Notes under the pieces: generated by a model
What the model saw: the letters and a program-made list of their open reading frames with translations, nothing else
The model's database searches: none
What the model was told of the DNA's origin: nothing
Made by a program: the position numbers and the translations under genes
Shown here: positions 44,120 to 54,616 of the stretch, one piece after another
How positions within the stretch are numbered: the stretch's first letter is position 1
Layout: every line of letters begins with the position of its first letter
Assembly (NCBI GenBank): GCA_030386875.1
Contig: CM059576.1
Span: 10,011,058 to 10,075,057, forward strand
Direction: 5' to 3'
DNA length: 64,000 bases
Source: Morinoia aosen
Lineage: Eukaryota > Arthropoda > Malacostraca > Amphipoda > Talitridae

Positions 44120-45122
44120 TTGCGAGCTTCAATATTTAACCAAGATGCTCTGCAAAGGGGATCGATGGTAAATGGTGTAGCTCAGGTGTAAGGCTCAGGT
44201 AGATTTTTAACTGGCCTATCTCAGGCTAATTACAAATGGCACAGCTCAAAAATAAGGTAAGGTGAGGTGGGAGCCAGGTAAGTTACAGCTCAGGTTAGCA
44301 CCCAGGGAGAATATATGTGGTGGTGGCGTTTGGCGATGTCGTTGGTCCTGTAAGGGGCGGAGACGCTGGATGAAAAGTTCCAGTGGAGACGTCAAGACAT
44401 TCCACCACTAACAATCCCCACATTTTAATGACAATCTTCCCACAACGGAGAAACTCTGAGAACCCCCTATGGCTCGACACCAACTAAATTTAATTTTCTC
44501 TCTTCTGTCAAGCTCAAAATAGGATAGTATTTAATTAAAAGGAGAAACTCTCGTGCGACTGCCCTTGCTTTAAGTGCAAGGGCATAAAATTCAAGAGTTT
44601 TGGTAAGGAGCTAATTTGATTCATATTCAAAATTAACTGAATGCGATTTAGGGTTCGAAACTCGGCGCTGGCAGTGGCGATTTTCTCTGTTGGGTATAGG
44701 AGAAAAATTCCAAGCACAATACCCCACTCTACCCAGGTGTCTGAAATGGGTACCGGTCTTGACCGGGGGAAAGCGTCATGGCGTCCTGGCGTTAGTTATA
44801 AGGCATTTGAAAATCCAATGTACAAGGTGATATGTATCAGGCTTGATTGGAAATAAAGCATCCGTAGATGCCTTCATTAGCACAAGATTTATGGATAATG
44901 AAATATGGCAAAACAAAACACACTAAAGCTTTAGCGAGAATGTACCTGAATAAACTTTCGTACTCAATAATCCGTACGAAATTTGTAAAAGGCAATCCTA
45001 ATTATTTACACGTCAACACATTTAAGGAAAAACACTGCAAGTATGTTGTAAAAAAGGATTATTATAACACATGCTTATAGTGCAATTACAGTCACGGAGT
45101 AGTGACAGGAGACGGCAGTGTA
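44119..45122 (-). repeat. 5' LTR of N2, partial (cut at both ends)
   Basis: Matches 39222-39995 of the 3' LTR with only about five differences by eye, plus the 229-base SINE insertion at 44652-44880. Its inner end is joined abruptly to the end of gag at 44119 (deletion junction within ctcgcaaatg on the minus strand). Its outer end stops at 45122 where N3 begins; in the 3' LTR the sequence continues tgctccgccattttgg. Confidence 0.88.
44652..44880 (+). mobile_element. 5'-truncated SINE copy inside the N2 LTR
   Basis: Starts at the B box (ggttcgaaactcggcg) and ends ccgtagatgccttcatt, matching 10075-10300. The sister LTR at about 39750 has the empty site gcgatttagcacaag. Here ttag is found on both sides (44648-44651 and 44877-44880), giving a 4-base target duplication. 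The A box is missing, so this copy should not be transcribed by Pol III. Confidence 0.93.
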
Positions 45123-46054
45123 TGTAGCAATCGCTACAAAAGCGTAAGAATTATAAATTTTCCCATTCCCACTTAAATAAATTAATTATTAGCATTAAAA
45201 ATCTTACTCTAATTTATTATTAATTATTTTCTACTTCTAACTCGTAATCCTTAAAGTTTTTGTGCAAAAAGCATAAAATTAAAGTCACGATTGACATGTT
45301 CGTGTTTCAAGCCCTTGAATCTGGCATCACTGTGCGTGGCGTCTCTTTGAACGACATTCTCTCGTGCATCACTAGCTCGTGCATACCGCGTTCGTGACCT
45401 CAACGTCATCGCCACACACCAACACACCAGCTCCTCTGGGCCTTGTTTTTTGCCTAGCCTTGCTTTGCCTAAACTTAACTGAACTGGCCTTAAACTTCCC
45501 AGGCCTTTACTTTCGTGGGATATTGACTTTAATGTGATTGCCTCACTTGGACTAATTTTGGTCCTGGTTTTTGGACCTTTACCTGAACTGGCCCGACCAT
45601 AAACTGGCCTGAACTTACCGGGATTTACCTTTGCCCTGGGCCTCGTTTTGTCTAGCTAGTTTGGGCCTTAAACACTACTTAACTCATCTCTATTGCCCCA
45701 AACTAGAGTCGCCCTGCCCGGCATCAACTCAAATTAAATTGACACTACCAAAGTCACGGGCCTTTTCTATAGTCTTATACCTGACCCTAAAATCTACTCC
45801 AAACACACACCCACACTTTCGACTCCGTCATCATTCCGGAGCCTACCGCCTGCACGGACTGCGAACCATCGTCAGCCAAGTTCTTCAGTATTTCAAGACG
45901 CGCCAGACCGCCGGGCGTCTCCTCCGAATAAATTCCCAAACCAAAGCTGAGTTTCCACGTCAATCATTATCCTTTCTCATGGTTTACTCCAGATGCTTAT
46001 CGAGGTTTGTTAAGGAACTGGCTATACCCACGGCCACACACAACAATCCTTACA
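45123..46054 (+). repeat. 5' LTR of N3, 932 bp
   Basis: Starts TGTAGCAATCGCTAC (with a small hairpin gtagc...gctac at the very end) and ends ...AACAATCCTTACA before ctggtgacaaccc. About eight differences from the 3' LTR over the 850 shared bases, by eye, so the insertion is young. The aataaa at 45926-45931 is a possible polyadenylation signal. Confidence 0.92.
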
Positions 46055-46070
46055 CTGGTGACAACCCAGA
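46055..46070 (+). promoter_or_regulatory. Primer-binding site of N3
   Basis: ctggtgacaacccaga follows the LTR directly. N5 has ctggtgaccccaagtt at the same place and N4 has ctggtgattacccaga. The shared ctggtga start fits binding to a tRNA 3' end; the tRNA was not identified. Confidence 0.7.
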
Positions 46071-46686
46071 GTTTTTTTCTTAAAAACCCCAAGACCTTCT
46101 TTAAAACTTGAAAACTATTCAACTCGATAAGTGTTTGAGAAATTGTGAGAGAGGTTAATTTTGGCATATCATTGTAGTGATAAATTTCCCATGTCGTAGT
46201 CTTTGAGAATTTTCTATGGATGTCACTGTGCTAATCGTTCTCTGAGCACCTCTAAAAATTTTTTTTCTTTTATGCTGTTTCCTGTCTTTGTTTGTTTCAT
46301 GTGCCCAGTAGGTAGGAAAAATATTTTTTTTTTCTCCTATTTTTCGTGCTTTACGCTTATTCTGACTACCGTAAAATTCTCGTTTCCAATTTCTCTCTTT
46401 CCCTCCGTTTTTTTTTCAACGTTATTGATCGATTGAGTAGGTAGAAAAATAATTTTTCTCACCTGCTTTATTTTTTTGCCTACGCTAATTGCCGCATACC
46501 GCATAAAATTTTCGTTCCCAATTTTATATTTTCTGTTTTCCGTCTCAACTTTATTTGAATGATTGAGTAGGTAAAGTAATAACGCTAACTTGTGACACCT
46601 TTAATATCAAAAATTTATTAGGCGTTTAATACGTAACTCCGAGCAAGCATAGTTAATTTTGCTTTCGTAGGAAGAAAGTTGCTAGC
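46071..46686 (+). repeat. Leader of N3 with imperfect repeats
   Basis: Non-coding leader between the primer-binding site and gag. The words gattgagtaggta(g/a)...aata and the pyrimidine-rich ttttcgttcccaattt recur three times (about 46300, 46430 and 46560), a tandem of roughly 125 bases. N5 has the same arrangement (63140, 63255, 63390). Small ORFs here are chance. Confidence 0.6.
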
Positions 46687-47658
46687 ATGACTGAATCAGA
46701 TAATGAAGATCGAGCCCCCACAAAACCCCTTAGGCTCCCCCCCTTCATTCCGGAGGACGCTCTCACCTGGTTCCAACAGGTAGAAGCGATGTTTAGGTAT
46801 CATAAAATAACTGATATCACCGACCAATTTTACGCCCTTGTGTCCGCAGCTCCCACGAAATTATTAAACGATTCGAATCAATTGTTAGAAAACCCTCCCG
46901 CTATTGATCCGTACGGCACCTTAAAAAGGAAGATATTGCAGAAGTTGCAGTTGTCCGATGCGGACAAATTCAGAAGTCTTGTAGACGCCTCAGCAATTCC
47001 ATCTGTCTCTGTCTCCTTCTCACCCACTTCGTTAGTAAAAGAGTTGCGAAAACTGGCTGCGGGTGTTGCCGTAGCTGAGGGATTTCTAAAAGAAGTTTAC
47101 ATGAGTAAACTTCCTTCAAATGTGCGCCCATTTCTATCGCTAGCAAGCCCTGATCAAACTTTGGAGAAGCTTGCAGAGTCCACTGAGACGGTGATGCGCA
47201 ACATTAATTTGTCACAAGCACCGCAGGTAGCGTCATTGAACGTAGCAGCTGCGAATTTTAGCCCGTCAAATACGGCCCAGAATCAATCCTCAGCCACAAT
47301 AGATAAGATGCAGCAAGATATCGCTGAAATAAAGCAAGCTCTCCAGAATTGCAATTTAGGTCAGCGTGTAGCTCACATTCAGCAAGGCCCAGGGAGATTC
47401 CAAAGCCACCAAAATGCCTACGACTATCCCTATGACTATCCCTCAAACTATCCTTTTCCTCCTCCTCAACGCTTTGATAGAGGTAGATCTTATGATAGGT
47501 CAAATCAAGACCGCCGCTTTCGGTCGCGCTCTCGTGATGCTAGTAGCAATTTATGCTGGTACCACACAAAGTATGGTGACCAAGCACGAAAGTGCGGGTC
47601 CCGCTTTTGCCCTCGTTATACCGAAATGACCTCGGGAAACGCCAACAGCGACGCATAG
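46687..47658 (+). CDS. gag: Gag polyprotein of N3
   Basis: 323 codons from an ATG at 46687, the first after the leader, to TAG at 47656. The N-terminal two thirds is the capsid-like region typical of this Gypsy lineage (FIPEDALTWFQQVEAMF; Y-A-L-V-S-A-A; then S-V-K-E-L-R-K-L-A). The C-terminal part is basic and R/S/Y-rich (R-S-Y-D-R-S-N-Q-D-R-R-F-R-S-R-S-R) and ends in a single knuckle C-W-Y-H-x9-C. It should assemble particles and bind the RNA. It overlaps the pol frame by about 79 bases; the -1 heptamer is at 47634. The frame is fully open and may be functional. Confidence 0.93.
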   Translation: MTESDNEDRAPTKPLRLPPFIPEDALTWFQQVEAMFRYHKITDITDQFYALVSAAPTKLLNDSNQLLENPPAIDPYGTLKRKILQKLQLSDADKFRSLVDASAIPSVSVSFSPTSLVKELRKLAAGVAVAEGFLKEVYMSKLPSNVRPFLSLASPDQTLEKLAESTETVMRNINLSQAPQVASLNVAAANFSPSNTAQNQSSATIDKMQQDIAEIKQALQNCNLGQRVAHIQQGPGRFQSHQNAYDYPYDYPSNYPFPPPQRFDRGRSYDRSNQDRRFRSRSRDASSNLCWYHTKYGDQARKCGSRFCPRYTEMTSGNANSDA

Positions 47659-50600
47659 TAGCGAGTACTGCGTTGCCTCATTCCCAGACTACTCGCCTCT
47701 TATTGATCAACGATCCCACTACCAAGTATCGATTCCTCATCGATACTGGGTCTAGTGTGTCAATTATCCCAGCCACGGGTAAAGATAAAAAGACAAACCT
47801 AGTGGCGACACTACGCGCCGCAAACGGCACTCCAATAGCCTGTTATGGGGAAAGAATTTTAGAGTGCAGTCTGGGATTGAGGAGAAAATTCACATTTACC
47901 TTCTTGATAGCTGAGGTTCAAGAGCCCATAATAGGTGCTGATTTTCTTGCCAAGTTTGGCATAATTGTAGATATTAAAAACCGTAGAATTAGGGACGAGG
48001 AGACACAGATCTCAATTCCCGCTTGTAGCATAACTAGAGCTAATGTCTTGCATTCCTTCTCTATCGCCTTAAAGGAAGAGTGCATGTTTGAGCAGTTACT
48101 AAAAGATTACCCTGCATTGACAAATTCTAACTTAGCTTCTAAAAAAATGCTGACTAGCACGAAACACCATATCGAGACTACTGGTCCGCCAGTCTATTCC
48201 CGAGCAAGGCGACTACCGCCTGATCGATTGGCTTTAGCCAAGAAAGAATTTGCGCGCATGCTCGAAAATGGCATTATCCGCAGCTCCAAAAGCCCTTGGG
48301 CTAGCCCTCTTTTGCTAGTACCCAAGGCTAACGGTGAATTCAGACCGTGCGGGGATTTCCGCAGGTTGAATGCCGTTACTCTACCTGATCGCTACCCTAT
48401 TCCTTACCTTCATGATTTCAGTGCAAATTTAGAGGGAGCCCAAATTTTCTCAAAAATCGACCTCCAGAGTGCGTTTCATCAAATTCCACTCGAGGAGAGT
48501 GCTATCCCTAAGACCGCGGTAATCACTCCGTTTGGTCTCTTTGAATTTCTCCGCATGCCATACGGCTTGAGGAACGCTCCTCAGACGTTCCAAAGGCACA
48601 TGGCCGAAATTTTCTCTGATCTCACTTTCGCCTATGTCTATCTAGACGACATCCTAGTGGCATCCACAACCCCGGATTTGCACAAAGACCATCTTAGGGT
48701 CGTTTTCCAAAGACTGTCCGACAATGGACTCCTCGTAAATCCTGCAAAATGTGAGCTCGGAAAGCCATCACTGATTTACTTAGGTCATGAAATCTCTAGC
48801 CTAGGTCTAAAACCTTTGCCTTCCAAAGTAGAAGTGATCAAAAACTTTCCTCTTCCACAGATCCAGAAGGAACTCAGAAGGTTCCTAGGTTCTGTTAACT
48901 TCTATCATCGTTTCATACGCAACTGTGCTCAAACTTTAGCCCCCTTGTCAGACTTACTCGAACCGAAACGAAAAGGTAAATCTATTGAGGTAAAATGGAC
49001 AGACGCAGCACGGGGAGCTTGCGATGAGATAAAGCATAAGTTAGCTACCGCGACTGAATTATCCTACCCTATTGCAAATGCTGACTTCAGCCTCGTTGTT
49101 GATGCATCCAGTACCGCCGTAGGTGCTGTTTTGCAACAACAAGTAGGTACTAATATCTCTCCTCTTGCTTTCTCTTCCAAAAAGCTGTCGCCCACTGAGC
49201 GTGCTTATAGCGCGTTCGGTAGGGAACTCCTTGCTATCTATCTGTCTGTGAGACATTTTCGCTATGCTCTAGAGGCAAGGGAGTTCGTGATCTACACAGA
49301 TCACAAACCTTTGACCTCAGCGATTAAGATGCCTTCTGAAAGACATTCCCCAAGAGAAGCTCGACATCTGTCATATATTAGTCAATTCACCACTGACATC
49401 CGCTTCATAAAAGGGTTGGACAATACTGTCGCTGATTGTCTCTCCCGTATCAACTCTGTCCAAACCGGTGGTGAAATCACTTTCGGTAAGATTTCCAAGA
49501 CTCAGAAGGAGGATTCTGAACTTCAGGACCTTCTCAAACCTTCTAACACTTCCTCTCTGAAATTAACCTTGGTTGACGGCGTGTACCGTGATACTGAGCG
49601 ACTTTCTCGTTTGTATCTTCCTGCGACTCTCCGCAGAGTAGCTATTCTTCACTATCATTCTCTCTCTCACCCTGGTATTAACCTACATTGCGTTTGATTT
49701 CTGATCGTTTCGTCTGGCCAGCGATGCGTAAGGAGGTCAAGCAAATGGTGCAAAATTGCCATGCATGTCAGAGTAGTAAAGTGGTGAAACATAATCGTGC
49801 AGCGCTGCAGAGTTGTGCATTCACAGGTCACAAGTTCGACTCTGTACACCTAGATTTGGTGGGTCCTTTGCCTTTATCGCGCGGGCATTCTTATTTGTTG
49901 ACCATCATAGATAGGTTCACACGTTGGGTTGAGGCTGTTCCTCTTCCTGATACCCAAACTGAGACTGTAGCGCGCGCTTTCATGTCTAACTGGATCTCTA
50001 GATTTGGAGTTCCCTTAAGTGTCACGCATGATCGGGGATCTCAATTTACCTCCAAATTTTGGAGTGAGCTTAGCACCGCCTTAGGGTGTGCAAATACATC
50101 AACTACCGCTTACCATTCGCAGTCGAATGGACTTATTGAGAGAGTCCACAGAGACCTAAAGTCGGCATTACGCTGCCTGAACTGCAGCAATGATTGGACT
50201 GACAGACTTCCAGTGGTATTATTAAGCATCCGCAATTTGTACCGACAAGATCAGCAGTGCACAGCAGCAGAGATGCTCTATGGTCAAACACTTCGTCTCC
50301 CCGGCGACATTGTTGACCCAAAACCTTTGCCTGAATTTTCATCTGCTGACCGTTCCGCATATGTAACCTGCCTTAAAGACTGCATGCGTCAGATCAAGTA
50401 TGTTGCCCCGCGAATGCCTCAGACTGAGGACAAACTGGATCCTGCTTTGCAAGACTGCACACATGTGTACGTCCGCAATGATGCAATAAAACCTACGCTC
50501 ACACGCCCTTATGATGGCCCATTCAAAATAATCAAACGGACGCCCAAATATTTTATCCTTGAAAGATCTGGTTCGCACGACCCTGTGAGCATCGATCGAT

Positions 50601-50995
50601 TAAAAGTCGCGTACACTTCTGATCATAGTGTAACTTCTAACTCATCATTCTCTCCACAGAATTCCCTTTCCACTGAGACTCGATCATATCTACCATCTCA
50701 GCTTCCTCAGTTGGCTGCCTTGTTGCCTAGTCAACTTGAGTGTAATCCTTTCTATGTGCCTGTACATTCAAACCCTATCTCTAAGCCTGTCGTAGATTCT
50801 AATTCTAGCCCTCTTACTGAAACAGCGACAAGTCTGGACAGACCAGACGAGCCCGCTGCAGTAACTCGTGTTCCTAGAACTCTTGCCGATCTAAATTTGC
50901 AGACCCGTTCGGTGAAACTTCCCCGCGTAGTAAGATTTTCCGACCGCCATACCCGGCATGGTCGCGTTGTTCGAATTCCTCCCCGCTACAAATGA
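47580..50995 (+). pseudogene. pol: Pol of N3, disrupted by a single frameshift
   Basis: The -1 frame relative to gag opens at 47580. Order of domains: protease (F-L-I-D-T-G-S-S at about 47742), RT (F-A-Y-V-Y-L-D-D near 48640), RNase H ([12 protein letters not shown] near 49095), integrase zinc finger H-x-H...C-x2-C (49650-49770), integrase core (L-D-L-V-G, T-H-D-R-G-S, then Glu in N-G-L-I-E-R near 50135), GPY/F module (R-P-Y-D-G-P-F near 50510), and an S/T/P-rich tail to TGA at 50993. One base is missing near 49683, within the integrase zinc-finger region, so the frame moves from 47592-49697 to 49688-50995. There is no env after pol. Apart from that lesion it is full length (about 1130 codons). 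Confidence 0.95.
47634..47640 (+). promoter_or_regulatory. -1 ribosomal frameshift heptamer GGGAAAC
   Basis: In the gag register it reads G-GGA-AAC, the X-XXY-YYZ pattern of -1 slippery sites. The pol frame (codon phase one base back) then continues with Lys-Arg-Gln-Gln-Arg-Arg. It lies seven codons before the gag stop. The GGGAAAC word is conserved in N2. Confidence 0.8.
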
Positions 50996-51024
50996 TTGCA
51001 GCGGGTGGACCTTTCGGTCTGCGC

Positions 51025-51036
51025 CTTGGGGGGTAA
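51025..51036 (+). promoter_or_regulatory. Polypurine tract of N3
   Basis: cttggggggtaa immediately before the 3' LTR start TGTAGC. It is the primer for plus-strand synthesis. Confidence 0.85.
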
Positions 51037-51886
51037 TGTAGCAATCGCTACAAAAGCGTAAGAATTATAAATTTTCCCATTCGCACTTAAATAAATTAAT
51101 TATTAGCATTAAAAATCTTACTCTAATTTATTATTAATTATTTTCTACTTCTAACTCGTAATCCTTAAAGTTTTTGTGCAAAAAGCATAAAATTAAAGTT
51201 ACGATTGACATGTTCGTGTTTCAAGCCCCTGAATCTGGCATCACTGTGCGTGGCGTCTCTTTGAACGACATTCTCTCGTGCATCACTAGCTCGTGCATAC
51301 CGCGTTCGTGACCTCAACGTCATCGCCACACACCAACACACCAGCTCCTCTGGGCCTTGTTTTTTGCCTAGCCTTGCTTTGCCTAAACTTAACTGAACTG
51401 GCCTTAAACTTCCCAGGCCTTTACTTTCGTGGGATATTGACTTTAATGTGATTGCCTCACTTGGACTAATTTTGGTCCTGGTTTTTGGACCTTTACCTGA
51501 ACTGGCCCGACCATAAACTGGCCTGAACTTACCGGGATTTACCTTTGCCCTGGGCCTCATTTTGTCTAGCTAGTTTGGGCCTTAAACACTACTTAACTCA
51601 TCTCTATTGCCCCAAACTTGAGTCGCCCTGCCCGGCATCAACTCAAATTAAATTGACACTACCAAAGTCACGGGCCTTTTCTATAGTCTTATACCTGTTC
51701 TTAAAATCTACTCCAAACACACACCCACACTTTCGACTCCGTCATCATTCCGGAGCCTACCGCCTGCACGGACTGCGAACCATCGTCAGCCAAGTTCTTC
51801 AGTATTTCAAGACGCGCCAGACCGCCGGGCGTCTCCTCCGAATAAATTCCCAAACCAAAGCTGAGTTTCCACGTCAATCATTATCC
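51037..51886 (+). repeat. 3' LTR of N3, cut by N4
   Basis: Matches 45123-45972 of the 5' LTR base for base in length (850 each). At 51886/51887 the LTR sequence (..caatcattatcc) stops and N4 begins; the 5' LTR continues tttctcatggtttactcc. The missing 82 bases are expected on the far side of N4/N5. Confidence 0.93.
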
Positions 51887-54464
51887 TGTGAACTTCAAGT
51901 TTGGGGGGCTTAACTCAAGTTTTACTTTAGACCGGTTTGAATTCTATGATTATCTAGCTTTTTGAAGGTTAAAGGTTGAATATTGAGGAATTTAACGATT
52001 TCCCAAGATGTTCTTTCAATAATGGCGAGGTCACCAGTGCTTTTTCAAGCAAACTTAATTGCTAATTGAATGATTTACGGCCTCTGACTCCGAAGAAGTT
52101 AAGTGTAGGGGGTTCGGACGCAATCTTTCTGGCGTCTTTAATCAAAATCAAAACACTATAATTTTCACCTCGGAACTGGACCATCAGAAGGATAAGAAAG
52201 TAGATATGGTTATTTAATTCTGGCCTGGTTTTATTGGAGGCTGTCAGATTGTCTCTTCAAGGTGCGCTGATGTTGAGGTCCGATCCTGAGTAGGAACTGC
52301 AACAGGCTCACAGCTGCGTCGGTATGCGGGAAGTGTAATTGTGGAGAAGGTCGTGTGCAATGGTACCCAATGGTTAGAGACGGCAATAGCGTCTCTGATA
52401 AGTGAGGACGGTAAGGTGCAATTCCTCCAGTGGTGTTTGAATATAGACTTGCAGGTTATGCAGCAGTTGGGTTAGCTGTAACCAAAAAAATGTCTCAATT
52501 CTGAGTGAGGTGGAGGAGGAATTGGGTACTTGCGCTTGCCGTCCAGTAATTGTGGGTTTATTAGAAGTGAAAAGGCAACAATGAAGGAGGCAGTTCTTTT
52601 GCCAAGTCTGGCTACCGGGTTATTTTACCCTTTTGATTTGATCGGGCAAGGTAAAGGTAGGTGACGTGGCAGTGGAATGTAAAGTGTCTCGTAGCTTCCT
52701 GTACGGGAATAATACACTGGGTGAAAATGCACACGGTATTAAAACACATATCAACACATGCTATGCTGCAAACAATCTGGCATTAACATGCCGCCTCAAA
52801 GCGAGGAGTCTCTTCGAAAAACGACCCCCACCAGCACTCTGGCGCCGGAGTGCAAGCGGGGATCAGCTTCGGAGCACTGACAATTCGCTCGGAGCCAGAT
52901 ATTAATTCTAATATATCTAACGGCATGAAGCTAAAATTCTACACTAGTAATTCACACAGGCAAAACTTTGCCTGGCGAAACTAAGATGGCATACGCAGTG
53001 AACTGAGTATACTGACTCACTTAATTAATAGCTAATGGTAAAAATCTACAGCATCTGCTAAATGCAAATGAACTAGAAAACACATGTTCCCAGTTTTTCC
53101 TAGCTGAAATAATCAATGTACAATGACTAAGAATTATACAATTACCATCTAACTAAACCTAAAAAAACATCACTAATATTTAATGTATAAATACTGATTC
53201 TATGAGGAAAATCAGCGGTAAAATGTGCTTGGTATTTACAAAGGTTTGTTCTGATTATCATCACAACAAAGATTGACTATAAAATTGGTTAAGAATGGTT
53301 TTTAATGTTGACTGTACATAAAAACTACAACCATGTGATTATATCAAAACCCTACTTAATTGAAAATACAGCTGTGACACCATAAGCTGTAAAGAATGAG
53401 AATGATAATTTGATTGCTTTGATTAAAAAAACAGCATTACAGAATAAAATGATAATTTGATGCAAGCCTAACTTGATCACAAAAATAACACCATATTGAA
53501 TTTTGGCATAATAAATCAGTTTTGATACAAAAGGGGAAATCCTAATCTTGACAAAAATAACATCACATTGGAATGTTGACATAAAAATTATTTTAAAAAA
53601 GGAGAAATTTTAGCCTGAATAAAAATAACATCATATTGAAATGTTGAAATAAAAATTATTTTAAAACAAAAGGAGAATTTTAGCTTGAATAAAAATAACA
53701 TCATATTGAAATGTTGAAATAAAAATTATTTTAAAACAAAAGGAGAATTTTAGCTTGAATAAAAATAACATCATATTGAAATGTTGAAATAAAAATTATT
53801 TTAAAACAAAAGGAGAATTTTAGCTTGAATAAAAATAACATCATATTGAAATGTTGAAATAAAAATTGTTTTAAAACAAAAGGGGAATTTTAGCTTGAAT
53901 AAAAATAACATCATATTGAGATGTTGAAATAAAAATTCTTTTAAAATCAAAAGGGAAAATTTTAGCTTGAATGAAAATAATATCAATACCCAAGAGAAAA
54001 TACCCTGTGGGAACCACAAGTTCTAGGCAAGAAATCCTAACATTTAAGACACTGGTAAGTTGAGGCAATTCAGCTTACTATTTATACACTAATAGTGTTG
54101 ACAATTGACATATAATGTATATATAGTTACCCGTAGATTATCACACACAAAAAACACAGTATTATAATCTCACCAGCCAGAAACACCTAGATATGCACGC
54201 TCTGTATGATCTGAGACAATGGGCGCTAGATCGCATACGATGTTGCTGTCGCGCGTCCGTGGGAGGTTCCGTTAAGACGCAAATGTGAATTCTTAGAGAT
54301 TGAATTTTTTTCGTTACACAATTTTGATAAAATTGAGGACAGAGATTAGTGAATTTCGTAATGTGATTTTATGCTAATGGTTGAATTTATTTTACTGAAT
54401 TTTTAGATGATCATTCTGAGAATTTCGAAATTTCGACTGGGTTGCGGGATAGAGATTCACTACA
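51887..54464 (-). repeat. 3' LTR of N4, complete, 2578 bp
   Basis: In minus-strand sense it starts TGTAGTGAATCTCTATCCC at 54464 and ends ...CTTGAAGTTCACA at 51887, so it has TG/CA ends. It is unusually long for a Gypsy LTR. It contains a 70-bp tandem array (about 53580-53990). Several small ORFs in it are duplicated in the other LTR and have no recognisable product. Confidence 0.93.
53575..53990. repeat. 70-bp tandem array inside the N4 3' LTR
   Basis: The unit tagcttgaataaaaataaca, tcatattgaaatgttgaaat, aaaaattattttaaaacaaa, aggagaattt repeats with a 70-base period (anchor tagcttgaat at 53681, 53751, 53821, 53891), about six units including diverged ones. The same array is present at 61095-61500 in the 5' LTR, so it predates the insertion. 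Confidence 0.92.
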
Positions 54465-54477
54465 GCTACCCCCCAAC
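54465..54477 (-). promoter_or_regulatory. Polypurine tract of N4
   Basis: On the minus strand, GTTGGGGGGTAGC directly precedes the LTR start TGTAGTG. Confidence 0.85.
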
Positions 54478-54616
54478 GCATGTGGACCGAAAGGTCTGGT
54501 AACAGTGAAGCTGTTACCTGTAAATGCCCGAAATGATCATAAAAGGAAAGTCCTAACAGAAGGTTTGACAGGAGAGAATAGAATAAAAAATTTTTGACAG
54601 AACAGAAGTCACCACC

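Larger units (their letters stand above)
38767..45122 (-). mobile_element. Nest level 2 (N2): Ty3/Gypsy element, family 2, gag deleted
   Basis: On the minus strand: partial 5' LTR (45122 down to 44119), pol remnant (44119-40725), polypurine tract (40684-40695) and complete 3' LTR (40683-38767). Inserted in the 3' LTR of N1; itself interrupted at 45122/45123 by N3. The whole gag and leader are missing. The outer part of the 5' LTR should lie to the right of N3-N5, beyond the window. Confidence 0.85.
45123..51886 (+). mobile_element. Nest level 3 (N3): Ty3/Gypsy element, family 2, nearly intact
   Basis: 5' LTR 45123-46054, primer-binding site from 46055, leader to 46686, gag, pol, polypurine tract at 51025-51036, 3' LTR from 51037 and cut by N4 at 51886. 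Inserted in the 5' LTR of N2 between cagtgta and tgctccgcc. Its only obvious lesion is a one-base loss in pol. Confidence 0.93.

Noticed and set aside
50996-51036. env gene after pol of N3 or N4
   Set aside because: Only about 40 bases (N3) and about 150 bases (N4) separate pol from the 3' LTR, so there is no room for env.
45631-51913. Repeated 122-150-codon ORF in the N3 LTRs (45631 and 51545)
   Set aside because: LTR-internal frames without domain. The second runs into N4 sequence at its end, so it is a chimera of the insertion.
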